DNA of 64,000 nt from Halanaerobacter jeridensis (GTDB lineage: Bacteria > Bacillota > Halanaerobiia > Halobacteroidales > Halobacteroidaceae), in NCBI RefSeq assembly GCF_016908315.1, contig NZ_JAFBDQ010000013.1, positions 1 through 64,000 of the forward strand, in the 5' to 3' direction. The notes beneath the pieces are model-generated. The model did no database searches, had not been told where the DNA came from, and worked only from the letters and a program-made list of their open reading frames with translations. Shown one piece after another: positions 44,848-53,845 of this stretch; positions within the stretch are counted from its first letter, which is position 1, and each line of letters opens with the position of its first letter. Both the position numbers and the translations under genes were made by a program.

Positions 44848-44865
44848 AGCCAGCTCTTGCTGACT
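44848..44865 (-). terminator. Terminator after prsW
   Basis: AGTCAGC-AAGA-GCTGGCT hairpin (one wobble pair) followed by TTTTTCTTTT on the minus strand. Confidence 0.75.
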
Positions 44866-44913
44866 TCAACAAAGACAAAAAGACGGTTGCCCGCCTTAAG
44901 AAATAATTTAATT

Positions 44914-45576
44914 TTATTTAAAAGTAGAAACTTGCAAAGCTTTTTTTATCAACCTGGCTAAATAAAAGTAAAGTAGAACTACTAATACAACTACAAAAGA
45001 AGTAGAAATTAATCCGCCCATGACTAAAAAATCATATAAGCCATGCAGGACTATTACCTGGACTAAACCAATATAAACTAAATTGGGGCGAGATTCTAAT
45101 TTACTTCTTCCTAAATAATAACCTAAAATCCCTGAAAAAGAAGCATGAACTAAGCTAGTAATAAATGCTCTCATAAGCCCTACTTTAAACCCCAACACAG
45201 AAGAATAGAGTAAATTTTCAAAGGCAGCAAAACCCAAAGCTGCTGAAACTAAATAGATAATACCATCTACAACTTCATCAAATTCATCCGATTTATAAAT
45301 TGTATATCTAATCACTACATATTTCATTACTTCTTCTACTAAACCAATTACCAAAATAGTCAATACTAGCAACATCAATAAATTAGGTGGGTTGGCTATT
45401 AGATTATGAAAGGGATATTCAAATAAAACAGCTGGAAAAACTGCTAATATACCATATACAAATGACTTTAAAACTAAAGCAATAGGCTCTGGGTCATACT
45501 TATCTTTGCGGTAAAAGAAATAGACCCATAATAATCCCGGCACAAAAGAAACAACTAAGAGCCAAAACAAATTCAT
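44914..45576 (-). CDS. PrsW-family intramembrane protease
   Basis: 220 residues with about eight hydrophobic segments. LVEEVMKYVVIR (about 80-91) is the EExxK motif, AAFENLLYS the FExxxY-like motif, HASFSG (about 144-149) and HGLYDF (about 179-184) the two conserved His motifs. In B. subtilis PrsW cuts the anti-sigma factor RsiW. Substrate here unknown. Its start is preceded by a perfect 22-base palindrome. Confidence 0.88.
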   Translation of the reverse strand: MNLFWLLVVSFVPGLLWVYFFYRKDKYDPEPIALVLKSFVYGILAVFPAVLFEYPFHNLIANPPNLLMLLVLTILVIGLVEEVMKYVVIRYTIYKSDEFDEVVDGIIYLVSAALGFAAFENLLYSSVLGFKVGLMRAFITSLVHASFSGILGYYLGRSKLESRPNLVYIGLVQVIVLHGLYDFLVMGGLISTSFVVVLVVLLYFYLARLIKKALQVSTFK

Positions 45577-45596
45577 TGTTTTCCTCCTATCTATAA

Positions 45597-45618
45597 GTAT
45601 ATACTATATAGTATATAC
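45597..45618. promoter_or_regulatory. Perfect 22-base AT-rich palindrome upstream of prsW
   Basis: GTATATACTAT and ATAGTATATAC abut without spacer, 20 bases before the prsW start. Likely an operator or overlapping promoter element; no cognate regulator is evident. Confidence 0.5.
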
Positions 45619-45667
45619 CAGCAGCAAATTTATTATTAATAATAGGAGTTTAAATCTAAATTATTAA

Positions 45668-46687
45668 TTATAAATACAACAGAAGTAAAATAATAATTAT
45701 AAGAAATAAACCTACTATAGTAACTATTAATTTAGTGTCATTATTATCTCTTGAGTTAGAACTTACTTCATTATTCAAATCACTTGCTGCCACATCGCCC
45801 TTAGCTTCAGGAAAAGACAGCATTACCTTCGGTCCTACTACTAACTGGCCATAAATTCTATCTCCCAATTCTACTAATACTTTATAACGGTCGACTTCTT
45901 CTTTATATTCAATCTTTTCAATAGTTCCTACTCCTAAACCATTAGAAACTTTAATCTTATTTTCTAATTCCCCAGTTAAATCACGTCTATCTGTAATTCT
46001 AACTAAAATTTCATCTCCAATATCAAAAGAAGTAATTAATTTTCCACTAATAGCTGAAATAACCGGCGAACAATTTAACTTAATTTCAGCATTTAGGCCT
46101 TCTTCCACTCCTTCATAATCACTTAAACCTTCTAATTCCTCATCAGATAAATCTCCTCCACTATCTTCAGCATCATCTAACTCAAAGCGATCAGGATAAA
46201 TTTTTATCAACTCAGAACGAGATAAAAAGCCCCAATTTAACTCTAATTGAATTTCTTCTTGAACTTCATCTTCAATTTTTTCTTTAATTAACTCCTCAGC
46301 TTCTTCTTCCTGACCTTCAGTTAATAACTCCATCACTTCTGGAGCTGCTAATCTTTTTCTCATTTTCTTGGTTATATTCTTATCCTGGCTATTAGCAATG
46401 TCCACTAATTGCTGTAACTCATCGCGAAATTCTTGATTACTTAAATCAAGAAAAAGATCATAGATCTCATCAGTACTAGAAGAGCCCAAATCTACATAAT
46501 TAAATTTAGCAGCAGCCGGCTCAGATATCAGTTCAAAAATTCCATAGGTCTTGTTTCTACCACCATACTTATAACGACCCCTAATCACCAAAAATTCTTC
46601 TTCTTGATTAGTGTCTATGTTATTATCTTGATTTACTTCTTGTTCTGTATTTGTTTGCTGTGTTGATTCTTGTTCTTGATCAGTCAT
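45668..46687 (-). CDS. Acidic tail-anchored protein of unknown function
   Basis: About 339 residues. The N-terminal 30 are Gln/Asn/Glu-rich; then a folded region (FLVIRGRYKYGGRNKTYGIF, about 33-52), a strongly acidic helix, and a beta-rich region (about 215-295, including GDEILVRITDRRDL). The last 20 residues are a single hydrophobic helix (LIVTIVGLFLIIIILLLL), so the protein should be anchored by its C-terminus facing the cytoplasm. ATG at 46687 has GAAGG 8 bases upstream. No family recognised. Confidence 0.65.
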   Translation of the reverse strand: MTDQEQESTQQTNTEQEVNQDNNIDTNQEEEFLVIRGRYKYGGRNKTYGIFELISEPAAAKFNYVDLGSSSTDEIYDLFLDLSNQEFRDELQQLVDIANSQDKNITKKMRKRLAAPEVMELLTEGQEEEAEELIKEKIEDEVQEEIQLELNWGFLSRSELIKIYPDRFELDDAEDSGGDLSDEELEGLSDYEGVEEGLNAEIKLNCSPVISAISGKLITSFDIGDEILVRITDRRDLTGELENKIKVSNGLGVGTIEKIEYKEEVDRYKVLVELGDRIYGQLVVGPKVMLSFPEAKGDVAASDLNNEVSSNSRDNNDTKLIVTIVGLFLIIIILLLLYL

Positions 46688-46821
46688 TATTTTCACCTTC
46701 TTTATAAGAGGTTTTAATTAAATATCATGAAATTATCCTTTACCTGCTCCTTTAAATTGTTTCCACATCTAGGCTCTATTTTCCTGCACAAAAAGGTAGT
46801 AAATTTAAAATATTTGTAGAA

Positions 46822-47103
46822 TTAATTAAGAATTTGCTTAGGCATTTGACTTGCTTGATCTAATGCCTGTAAGGTAGCATCAGCAGCTTCTAAATAAGTT
46901 TTAACATTATTAGCTTGTTGATTTAAAAACTGCAAATGTTCAGAAAATATATCTCGCTTAGAAAAAAATATTAATAAAATAAACAATAACAATAATAACT
47001 CTTGATCTATAAAACCATTCGGGATTATTCCTTGTTCTCGCGAGCTATTTCCCTCTTGCTGCTCTGTACCTTCTTCTTCATTTGAAAAATCTTCTTCAAC
47101 CAT
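46822..47103 (-). CDS. Small protein with central hydrophobic segment
   Basis: 93 residues: acidic Gln/Glu-rich N-terminus, hydrophobic run ELLLLLFILLIFFSKRD (about 35-51), then an amphipathic helix ending MPKQILN. Probably one membrane helix. Function unknown. It lies 134 bases upstream of the tail-anchored gene and is divergent from the Asn-rich gene. Confidence 0.55.
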   Translation of the reverse strand: MVEEDFSNEEEGTEQQEGNSSREQGIIPNGFIDQELLLLLFILLIFFSKRDIFSEHLQFLNQQANNVKTYLEAADATLQALDQASQMPKQILN

Positions 47104-47268
47104 TGCTTACCCCCCTCAGTATCATCTTCTTTACCCAGTCATTAATTAAATTTCTGATAGTTCTATTTATTATATCATACGAAAAAATCAAAAAAATGTT
47201 ACTTTTTAATCAATATATCACCTTTTAATTAATATATTTAATAATATGATTGAAAGGGGGACGATAAA

Positions 47269-47745
47269 GTGGGGCAAGATAATGATTTATTTTTTCCTGA
47301 AGGTGAAACTGTAGATAAATTGCTGAGTGTCTTTAATATTCAATCAGAAGAACAACTACAGCCTAATAAAGTAATTAATATTTTAAGCTTATTAAACTTA
47401 TTAAATATCACTAGCTCTAGTTCGCAATCAAACCCTTTAATGGACGATAATCAAACTATTAATACTTTAGTTAATAACCTCAAGTCACAAAATAATAATC
47501 AATTACAAGAGGCACTTAATTCTCTTACTAACAACTCCAATAATAATTCGGGCTTAAATAATTTGTTTTCTTCCGCAAATAACAGCCAAAATAATAGTTT
47601 AGACCCTACTCTAGTATTAAAATTAATGAATCTAATTAACCAATTCAAAAGCTCTTCTAGCTCAAAAAACAATACAGAAAAAAAAGAAGCAAATAATGAA
47701 CCAGTAAAATCAGAACCTAATAATTCTAAGGAAGATGAAAAATAA
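47269..47745 (+). CDS. Asn/Ser-rich low-complexity protein
   Basis: 158 residues starting at GTG after GAAAGGGGG. About a quarter of all residues are Asn, with several NNS and SSS runs and two Leu-rich helices (INILSLLNLLNI, LKLMNLINQF). The C-terminus is Lys/Glu-rich. No signal peptide. I do not recognise it; structural or coat-like roles are possible but unsupported. Confidence 0.6.
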   Translation: MGQDNDLFFPEGETVDKLLSVFNIQSEEQLQPNKVINILSLLNLLNITSSSSQSNPLMDDNQTINTLVNNLKSQNNNQLQEALNSLTNNSNNNSGLNNLFSSANNSQNNSLDPTLVLKLMNLINQFKSSSSSKNNTEKKEANNEPVKSEPNNSKEDEK

Positions 47746-47747
47746 AA

Positions 47748-47778
47748 AGTTATGCCAAACATATTGTTTGGCATAACT
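47748..47778. terminator. Bidirectional terminator
   Basis: AGTTATGCCAAAC / GTTTGGCATAACT, 13 perfect pairs with a 5-base loop, between the convergent Asn-rich and ParR-like genes. Confidence 0.88.
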
Positions 47779-47785
47779 AAATTAA

Positions 47786-48133
47786 TTAAAACTGTTCTAA
47801 TAAACTAAGCGCCTGATTAGTTTTATTAGTTTGCTTTTCTCCTTGGTAGGCTGCTGTAGCCACCTGATTACTTTCAATTTTTTTTGTTCTACCACTGCTT
47901 ATTTGCTGCAGCAGAAAATTATTTTCTTCTAACAGCTTTTTTAATTCTGCAGTGGAAACATTATTTTTTTCTAATTCTACATCACAATTATTATGCTTTA
48001 AATAAAATTTAATTATTTTACGCATGAATTCAGATTTACTATTAAAAGAGTCTAATTCCCGCTCTAAACATTCTATTTGAGCAGTTGAAAAATATTTCTC
48101 TGTAATTCTAACACTAAATAATAATTTAGTCAT
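47786..48133 (-). CDS. ParR-like ribbon-helix-helix DNA-binding protein
   Basis: 115 residues. The N-terminus has the ribbon-helix-helix pattern: LLFSVRITEKYF, then DSFNSKSEFMRKIIKFYLKH (about 28-47). A Gln/Asn-rich linker and a short C-terminal helix (QALSLLEQF) follow; in ParR the C-terminus binds ParM. It starts 5 bases downstream of the actin-like gene, so the pair is cotranscribed as in type II partition systems. ParR identity is inferred from fold and context. Confidence 0.65.
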   Translation of the reverse strand: MTKLLFSVRITEKYFSTAQIECLERELDSFNSKSEFMRKIIKFYLKHNNCDVELEKNNVSTAELKKLLEENNFLLQQISSGRTKKIESNQVATAAYQGEKQTNKTNQALSLLEQF

Positions 48134-48138
48134 AATAA

Positions 48139-49353
48139 TTAATCTCCATTACTGCTTGCTGCTTCTTTTTTACTATCTGCTATTTCTTTCTTACTTTTCT
48201 TTACTTGCTTTTTATCCTTAGCATTTTCTCTTTTTTGATCTAATTTTTCTTTTAATTTAGCTTTAACCTTACGCTGTAGAGCTTTACCCAATTTAACATA
48301 ACCACGACAGTTACTAAACTGAGGCTCAAGATTTATCTGTTCACACGGAAATCCTGCTAAATGCTCCTCTAAAGAATCAAATAATAATATAGAAGCACCA
48401 CCTGTAATCAAAATTTTATCAATCATTAAATAGGATTCCCACCTGTTTTGAATCTGTAGAGCAATATCTCGGGCCAACTTATTAATCTCTTCTTCTTTGA
48501 CTTCTTTAAAATCATAAATTTGCCCTCGCACCTCAATATAATCTTCGCCTTTTAAAATCTGTTTTTTAATAATATCTTGCGATACATCAATATCTAAATA
48601 GTCTTGAATCTTTTTAAATATTCTTTTCCTAATGCCCTCACTAAAAGAAATAGGAGATCCTTTAATCAACTCTCCTTTATTAAAGGCTACACAATCAATA
48701 GTTAAGCCTCCTAAATCAACTATACCTAACCCACCTTCTATATTGGCAGTAACTTGTCCTTTCTCATCCATGATGAAATCATAATAAGATGCTAAACCTT
48801 GGGGAATAATTGTAGTTTTCTTGATATTGATCTTTTTAGAAACAAAGTTGTTATTAATATTTTTTAATTTTACTTTAAAGGTTTCAGTTAACTTATTTTT
48901 GAATGTATCTTTATGATTTTCATAATATTTAATCGGTAATCCCGTGACTAAATGGTCAATATTAATCATATCTGCTTTAGGGAATAAAAGACTAATTCCA
49001 GCTAACAATTTAGCAAACTCCTCTGGTTGCTCATACTTATCAACTGCTAAAGAGTATCCCACTGAAGAAGAATTTTGATTTAATACATAGTCTCCTACTC
49101 GATAAGCACTAAACTCTTCACTATCTTGTCCATTAATCAAATCTGATTGAATTTTAACTATCATCTTAGCAGGATCAAATTTTTCTACTAAATTGCTCTG
49201 TCTTTTTAATACCTCAAAAGAAGTATCAGATAAGACTCCCTCATCTTCAATTTCAGCTAGAGAGGGAAATAATAATTGCTGGCCATTAGCCAATATTTTG
49301 ACTGAATCATAGCCTAAATCTACACCAAGTACATCAATTTTTTCTCCTCGCAT
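48139..49353 (-). CDS. ParM/Alp-type bacterial actin
   Basis: 404 residues. DVLGVDLGYDSVKIL (about 8-22) is phosphate-1, GLGIVDLGGLTIDCVAF (about 209-225) phosphate-2, and KILITGGASILLF (about 322-334) the adenosine motif. Together they define the actin-like ATPase fold of the ParM/Alp group. The last 40 residues are a Lys/Glu tail absent from typical ParM. These filaments push plasmids apart; here the gene sits on what looks like chromosome, with an RHH gene after it and an HTH gene before it. Confidence 0.82.
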   Translation of the reverse strand: MRGEKIDVLGVDLGYDSVKILANGQQLLFPSLAEIEDEGVLSDTSFEVLKRQSNLVEKFDPAKMIVKIQSDLINGQDSEEFSAYRVGDYVLNQNSSSVGYSLAVDKYEQPEEFAKLLAGISLLFPKADMINIDHLVTGLPIKYYENHKDTFKNKLTETFKVKLKNINNNFVSKKINIKKTTIIPQGLASYYDFIMDEKGQVTANIEGGLGIVDLGGLTIDCVAFNKGELIKGSPISFSEGIRKRIFKKIQDYLDIDVSQDIIKKQILKGEDYIEVRGQIYDFKEVKEEEINKLARDIALQIQNRWESYLMIDKILITGGASILLFDSLEEHLAGFPCEQINLEPQFSNCRGYVKLGKALQRKVKAKLKEKLDQKRENAKDKKQVKKSKKEIADSKKEAASSNGD

Positions 49354-49390
49354 CTCTCGCCCTCCTATAGAATATTCAAAACATTCCTAA

Positions 49391-49579
49391 TTACATTGAA
49401 CTCTGCTGCTCAGCCATTTTATTATCTAAAAAACTATCTAAATCCTGTTTTCTGACTATCCATTTCCCTCCTAATTTAATACCAGGAATTTCTCCCTGAT
49501 TTAGCATATTATAAATTGTCGTCTCAGAACGATTTAAATATTGTGCGACTTCCCTAACTGTAAGATTAGAATTTTTCAT
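49391..49579 (-). CDS. Excisionase-type helix-turn-helix protein
   Basis: 62 residues. LTVREVAQYLNRSETTIYNM (about 5-24) and IPGIKLGGKWIVRKQDLDSF match the HTH_17/MerR-like excisionase family. It precedes the actin-like gene by 37 bases on the same strand and may regulate it or bind a centromere-like site. A spacer with AATACCAT and GGTGGTATT words lies upstream. Confidence 0.85.
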   Translation of the reverse strand: MKNSNLTVREVAQYLNRSETTIYNMLNQGEIPGIKLGGKWIVRKQDLDSFLDNKMAEQQSSM

Positions 49580-49729
49580 CTTATAAATTCCTCCTAATTA
49601 GTTTTTATTTCTGCCTACAGTTATATAATATAAAAAAATACCATTTTTTTCAATAGGTTTTTGGAAAAAATTTCTTGTAGGTGGTATTAAGCCGTATTTT
49701 TTTTAATTTACTGCCAAAAAATAAAAAAA

Positions 49730-49749
49730 GACCAGATTTATCTCTGGCC
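49730..49749 (-). terminator. Terminator overlapping the queG stop
   Basis: GGCCAGA / TCTGGTC hairpin followed by TTTTTTTATTTTTT. The 5' arm lies in the last codons of queG. Confidence 0.75.
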
Positions 49750-50838
49750 TCGTTTGATTTCTGCTCTTACCTTTTTATCTTGCTCAAAATCTAATGCATC
49801 TTTTAAAGCTTGCTTAGCTTGAGCAGTCCCAATTTCTCCTAACGCCCAAGCCGCATGACCACGCACTATGGCCTGAGGGTCTTCCTTTAAAGTAGTTATC
49901 AAATCTGGTACTGCTGCTACTGCTTTTAAATTTCCTAAAATTATTGCAGCATTTCTTTTAATCGGTCTCTTCCCCCTCCAATTCATCACTGTCGAAGAAA
50001 ATTTTTCTCTAAAATCTTGATTAGTCAACTTTAATAGAGGTAGTAATTTGGGATAAACCCCTAGATTTTGCGCTTTAAACTCTGGCTGATGACTCACTTT
50101 AACATCTTGATTATAAGGACACACTTCTTGGCAAGTATCACAGCCCCAGACTCTGACACCTATTTTCTTTCGCTCTTGAATACTTAAGTATCCTTTAGTT
50201 AAAGTAACTTGCCCTAAACATTCTTCAGCATTTAATGTATAGTTATCCTTAAGGGCTCCCGTAGGGCAATTATCTAAACAACGGCTACAGTCTCCACATT
50301 TATTCTCTAGTGGTTCATCTATCTCTAATTCTAAATTAGTAATTAAACCACCAATAAAAATCCATGACCCATACTGAGGATGAATAATGCTACAATTTTT
50401 TCCCTGCCATCCTACTCCAGCTTTACGGGCCAAAGCCCGGTCAACAGTAGGAGCAGTATCCACAAACTGATAAGTTTCCACTCCTGTTTGCAACTGCTCT
50501 ACAAAATCTGCTAACTGTTCTAATTTTGCTTCTAATACCTGATGGTAGTCTTTTCCTTGAGCAAATTGTGATAATTTTCCTTCTAAGGAACCACGTTTTT
50601 GCTGTGGGGGATGATAATAAGATATAGCTACTACTATAACTGATTTAGCCTCCGGAAGTACCTCCCGTGGACTAGTAATTAAGTCTAAATCACTTTTCAA
50701 AAACTTTGATAATTCTCCTGCTTCTTTGCGCTCTTTTAAAAACTCTTCTACTTCATCTAAATCATCAGCATCAGTAATCTTAACTTCATCCAAAGAAATT
50801 TCTGCTCCATAATTTTTAATATCTTTTGCTAAATTCAC
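49738..50838 (-). CDS. queG: Epoxyqueuosine reductase
   Basis: 366 residues. Two [4Fe-4S] motifs, CGDCSRCLDNCPTGAL (about 179-194) and CDTCQEVCPYNQ (about 228-239), and the upstream cobalamin-domain pattern RALARKAGVGWQGKN identify QueG, the last enzyme of queuosine tRNA modification. The C-terminal HEAT-like repeat (AIILGNLKAVAAVPDLITTL) is usual in the longer form. GTG start after AGAGGTGG. Confidence 0.94.
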   Translation of the reverse strand: MNLAKDIKNYGAEISLDEVKITDADDLDEVEEFLKERKEAGELSKFLKSDLDLITSPREVLPEAKSVIVVAISYYHPPQQKRGSLEGKLSQFAQGKDYHQVLEAKLEQLADFVEQLQTGVETYQFVDTAPTVDRALARKAGVGWQGKNCSIIHPQYGSWIFIGGLITNLELEIDEPLENKCGDCSRCLDNCPTGALKDNYTLNAEECLGQVTLTKGYLSIQERKKIGVRVWGCDTCQEVCPYNQDVKVSHQPEFKAQNLGVYPKLLPLLKLTNQDFREKFSSTVMNWRGKRPIKRNAAIILGNLKAVAAVPDLITTLKEDPQAIVRGHAAWALGEIGTAQAKQALKDALDFEQDKKVRAEIKRGQR

Positions 50839-51024
50839 AATTCCACCTCTAATTATTTTTTTGCTTCTAAAATTTAGAAAAACTCATCTTTAGCTACTGA
50901 CTTAGAGACTATTCAACAAAAAATAATTTCTTCTATTTATCAATTTCAACAAATTAAAATTAATTCCTGTTTTTAATAAAAAATGGACTCCTGCTTATTT
51001 AACTGCTTAAAAACAAAATAAAAT

Positions 51025-51045
51025 AGCGGCCCAGCCAGGACCGCT
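51025..51045 (-). terminator. Terminator after the ferredoxin gene
   Basis: AGCGGTCC-TGGCT-GGGCCGCT stem-loop followed by ATTTTATTTTG on the minus strand. Confidence 0.75.
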
Positions 51046-51054
51046 AAAAATAAT

Positions 51055-51243
51055 TTACACCTTTTCAATTGCATCAGTCGGACAACTATTAAGGGCATCT
51101 TCAGTAGCCGCCTCTTTGTCTACCGCCACTTCATCAGTAATAGCTTCTGCTTTTTCATCATCATCCCAAGAGAACACCTCAGGCACATTATTAACACATA
51201 ATCCACAACTAATACAATCTTCAGCAATTACTTTTACTTTCAT
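51055..51243 (-). CDS. Single-cluster [4Fe-4S] ferredoxin
   Basis: 62 residues. DCISCGLC gives three Cys at 10, 13 and 16, and SCPTDAI the fourth near residue 54: one cubane cluster. The rest is acidic. Electron carrier for anaerobic redox enzymes. Single gene between queG and a transporter. Confidence 0.93.
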   Translation of the reverse strand: MKVKVIAEDCISCGLCVNNVPEVFSWDDDEKAEAITDEVAVDKEAATEDALNSCPTDAIEKV

Positions 51244-51306
51244 CTTATATGGACACCATCCCTTCTTAGTTACAAGAATATGGTCCCCTAGTTAAGATAA
51301 AAGTAT

Positions 51307-52629
51307 TCACCCAATGCCGCCAAAAATTATTCCTAAGATCAAGACTACTCCCGCTACAATAGTGAATACATACTTAGCAAAAGGTTCCCACCAAGTTCCT
51401 AAGGGATTGTCTGAACCTTGATTAATCGCCTGCCGGGCTTTAGTAATATCATAAACCCAAAAGTAAGTAACAGCAGCCATTACAGCTCCAATTGGTATCA
51501 AATAAATGGTCACAAAATCTGCAAAGTGACCAAATAATTTCATACTCAAATCAAGGGGTAACCCCACTGCAAAAGTTAAACCTCCCACTAATATAACACT
51601 CTTTTTTCGACTTATCTTCAGCCGCTGCATTAATGCCTCAACAGGTACTTCCATCAAATTCATAGTTGAAGACAAAGCTGCAAAAATAATACTTAAAAAG
51701 AATAAGACAGAAAAAATATAACCTCCGGGCATCTGCTTAAAAATATTAGGTAGAGTAATAAATAATAATGGCGGCCCTGCCTTAGGGTCCAATCCAAAAG
51801 CAAATACAGCTGGAATAATCACAAAAGCTGCTAAAAACGAAGCCGTTGTATTAAAGATAACAGTTTGTAAAGCTGAAGCAGGAATATCAGCATCCTCATC
51901 TAAATAACTTCCGTAAACTAACATAGCTGCTCCACCTAAAGATACAGTAAAGAAAGCTTGTCCTAAAGCCATAATCCACGTCTTTGGATTGGCTAATTTT
52001 GACCACTCTGGTACTAATAAGAATTTAATTCCTTCTAAAGCACCTGGTAATGTAAGCGAACGGAGCAAGAGAATAAATAAAATCACAAATAAAGTCGGCA
52101 TCATTACTTTATTAATTCGCTCTATTCCATCTTTAACTCCTAATCTTAAAACTAAGATAGTAATTATTATTGCTAGCAAATGCCAAATAATAGTTTTAGG
52201 AGTCCCAGCAAAAGAGCCAAAATAAGCTGGTAATTTATCAATCACTGCAAATTGACCCTGCAGGGCCAAGACAAAGTACTTCAAAATCCACCCTACGACG
52301 ATAGCATAAAATACAAATACTCCAGTCACTCCTAAAACAGGGATAACCCCCAATTTATCGCCCCAATCAATTCCTCGTTCAGCATAAACTTCTTTAAAGG
52401 CCTGAATTGCTCCTGCCTTTCTTTCTCTGCCAAAGGCAAACTCTTCCATCAATCCAGTACTTCCTAATGTGATCACAAAAAATAGATAAGGAATCAAAAA
52501 TGCTGCGCCCCCATAAGCACCTAAGCGCCAGGGGAAAAGCCAAATATTACCTAAACCAATTGCTGCTCCCACACACGATAATACAAATCCTATCCGACTA
52601 GACCACGTCTCTCTTTCATTCACACTCAT
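51307..52629 (-). CDS. Sodium-dependent transporter (NSS/SNF family)
   Basis: 440 residues with about 11-12 membrane helices. GAAIGLGNIWLFPWRLGAYG (about 21-40) is the unwound TM1 sodium and substrate site. Family members import amino acids or other small amines with Na+, which fits a saline niche. Substrate unknown. Confidence 0.93.
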   Translation of the reverse strand: MSVNERETWSSRIGFVLSCVGAAIGLGNIWLFPWRLGAYGGAAFLIPYLFFVITLGSTGLMEEFAFGRERKAGAIQAFKEVYAERGIDWGDKLGVIPVLGVTGVFVFYAIVVGWILKYFVLALQGQFAVIDKLPAYFGSFAGTPKTIIWHLLAIIITILVLRLGVKDGIERINKVMMPTLFVILFILLLRSLTLPGALEGIKFLLVPEWSKLANPKTWIMALGQAFFTVSLGGAAMLVYGSYLDEDADIPASALQTVIFNTTASFLAAFVIIPAVFAFGLDPKAGPPLLFITLPNIFKQMPGGYIFSVLFFLSIIFAALSSTMNLMEVPVEALMQRLKISRKKSVILVGGLTFAVGLPLDLSMKLFGHFADFVTIYLIPIGAVMAAVTYFWVYDITKARQAINQGSDNPLGTWWEPFAKYVFTIVAGVVLILGIIFGGIG

Positions 52630-52788
52630 CTTATTCCTCCTCTATGCTATTCTGTTCTCATCTATTATATTCTTTTCTTATAATAACTTATTTTTTAGAA
52701 TTATGCAATAAAAATAGGCTAATGTTAATTTAATTGTCAACTTATTCTTTATCGAGTATATTTTTTTGAATCATTAAATAATAAAAAA

Positions 52789-52810
52789 CCCCTAGGATAT
52801 CCCGGGGGCT
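52789..52810 (-). terminator. Terminator after the CBM21 gene
   Basis: CCCC-rich stem (CCCCCGGGATATCCTAGGGG) followed by TTTTTTATT on the minus strand. Confidence 0.8.
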
Positions 52811-52828
52811 TTTTATTCATTCTAGTTA

Positions 52829-53623
52829 TTAATTAGTCTGGTAGTCTCTACCAAAGTTATTATCCCAATAAGTTTTACCGTTAACATTATACTTAATACG
52901 ATATTTTACATTAGCATCAGCAGGAAGATTTCTCACAACAAAGCCCCACTTTTCTAATTGATTATCATAACTAGTATAATAATTAGCAGTTATAGTTTCA
53001 GTAGTAGCCCAATTATCAGTAGTATAAACTACCTGCACATTTTTATTATAGTCTAAATTTTTGACTACTATTTCCCCTAATAAAGTTGCACTATCATTAT
53101 ACTGATGGTATCTAGAATCTTCTAATAATACATTGTTAGAACCCATGATAATCGGTCGATTAGAAAAATTAGGGACATTAGTCATACGAAGAAAATAATT
53201 TTCTCCTCCATTATTAGCCCAATAATTCTGACCATCTTTTTTATAATTCACAGCAAACTCCGTAGTGAACTTATAATAATGGAAACTTGGCTTATTAGCA
53301 GGAGTTTCAAACTCCCAAATTTGATGTCCCTCTTTATTTGTACCTACAAATTCACCTTTAACCTGTTTCCAATTATCATAACCATAGCTATAATGAACTA
53401 CTACTTCTTCATTATAACCACTCTCTTTAATAACTACACAACCAGTTGTCTTATAACCTTCTAAGACACCTCTTTTAGTATACAACGGAGTAATTTTAGC
53501 AGAAGATAACTCTACTGCGTTAGCTGCCGCCTCTGCTGTTGAAAGAATAACTCCACCTGCCAAAACTAAGAATAAAAGACTTAAGAACAGACCACCCTTA
53601 TAGAACTTTTTTGATGTATCCAC
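52829..53623 (-). CDS. Secreted protein of two CBM21-like starch-binding modules
   Basis: 264 residues. A signal peptide (hydrophobic run about 11-31, then AEAAANA) is followed by two similar beta modules: about 40-145, ending YWANNGGENY, and about 160-262, ending YWDNNFGRDY. The YWxNNxGxxY ending and the YGYDNWKQV / YTTDNWATT pattern match CBM21 carbohydrate-binding modules. No catalytic domain is present. Glycogen or starch binding at the cell surface is the likely role; attachment to the cell is not evident. Confidence 0.85.
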   Translation of the reverse strand: MDTSKKFYKGGLFLSLLFLVLAGGVILSTAEAAANAVELSSAKITPLYTKRGVLEGYKTTGCVVIKESGYNEEVVVHYSYGYDNWKQVKGEFVGTNKEGHQIWEFETPANKPSFHYYKFTTEFAVNYKKDGQNYWANNGGENYFLRMTNVPNFSNRPIIMGSNNVLLEDSRYHQYNDSATLLGEIVVKNLDYNKNVQVVYTTDNWATTETITANYYTSYDNQLEKWGFVVRNLPADANVKYRIKYNVNGKTYWDNNFGRDYQTN

Positions 53624-53845
53624 TTTAAAAAAATTCCTCCTTATAGAATTTTAGTAGTAAAAGATTATTCTATCTTTTACTTTCATACAGATTATACAAT
53701 ATAAGTAAATTATTGTAAACCATTTTTTGATTTTTATTGGCTTAACTTTTCTAAACATAAAAAAACTATATCTAATAAGAAGGATTACTACTATTTATCA
53801 AGAAATTAAGACAAAGAGATTCATCTATAAAAAGGAGGGTTTTTA

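Noticed and set aside
49580-49720. Iteron array (centromere-like) upstream of the HTH/ParM module
   Set aside because: Only scattered short words such as AATACCAT and GGTGGTATT; not regular enough to call.
52741-52790. Possible sigma-28 promoter (CTCGATAA) before the NSS transporter
   Set aside because: No TAAA at the required 14-15 base distance; only the -10 half fits.
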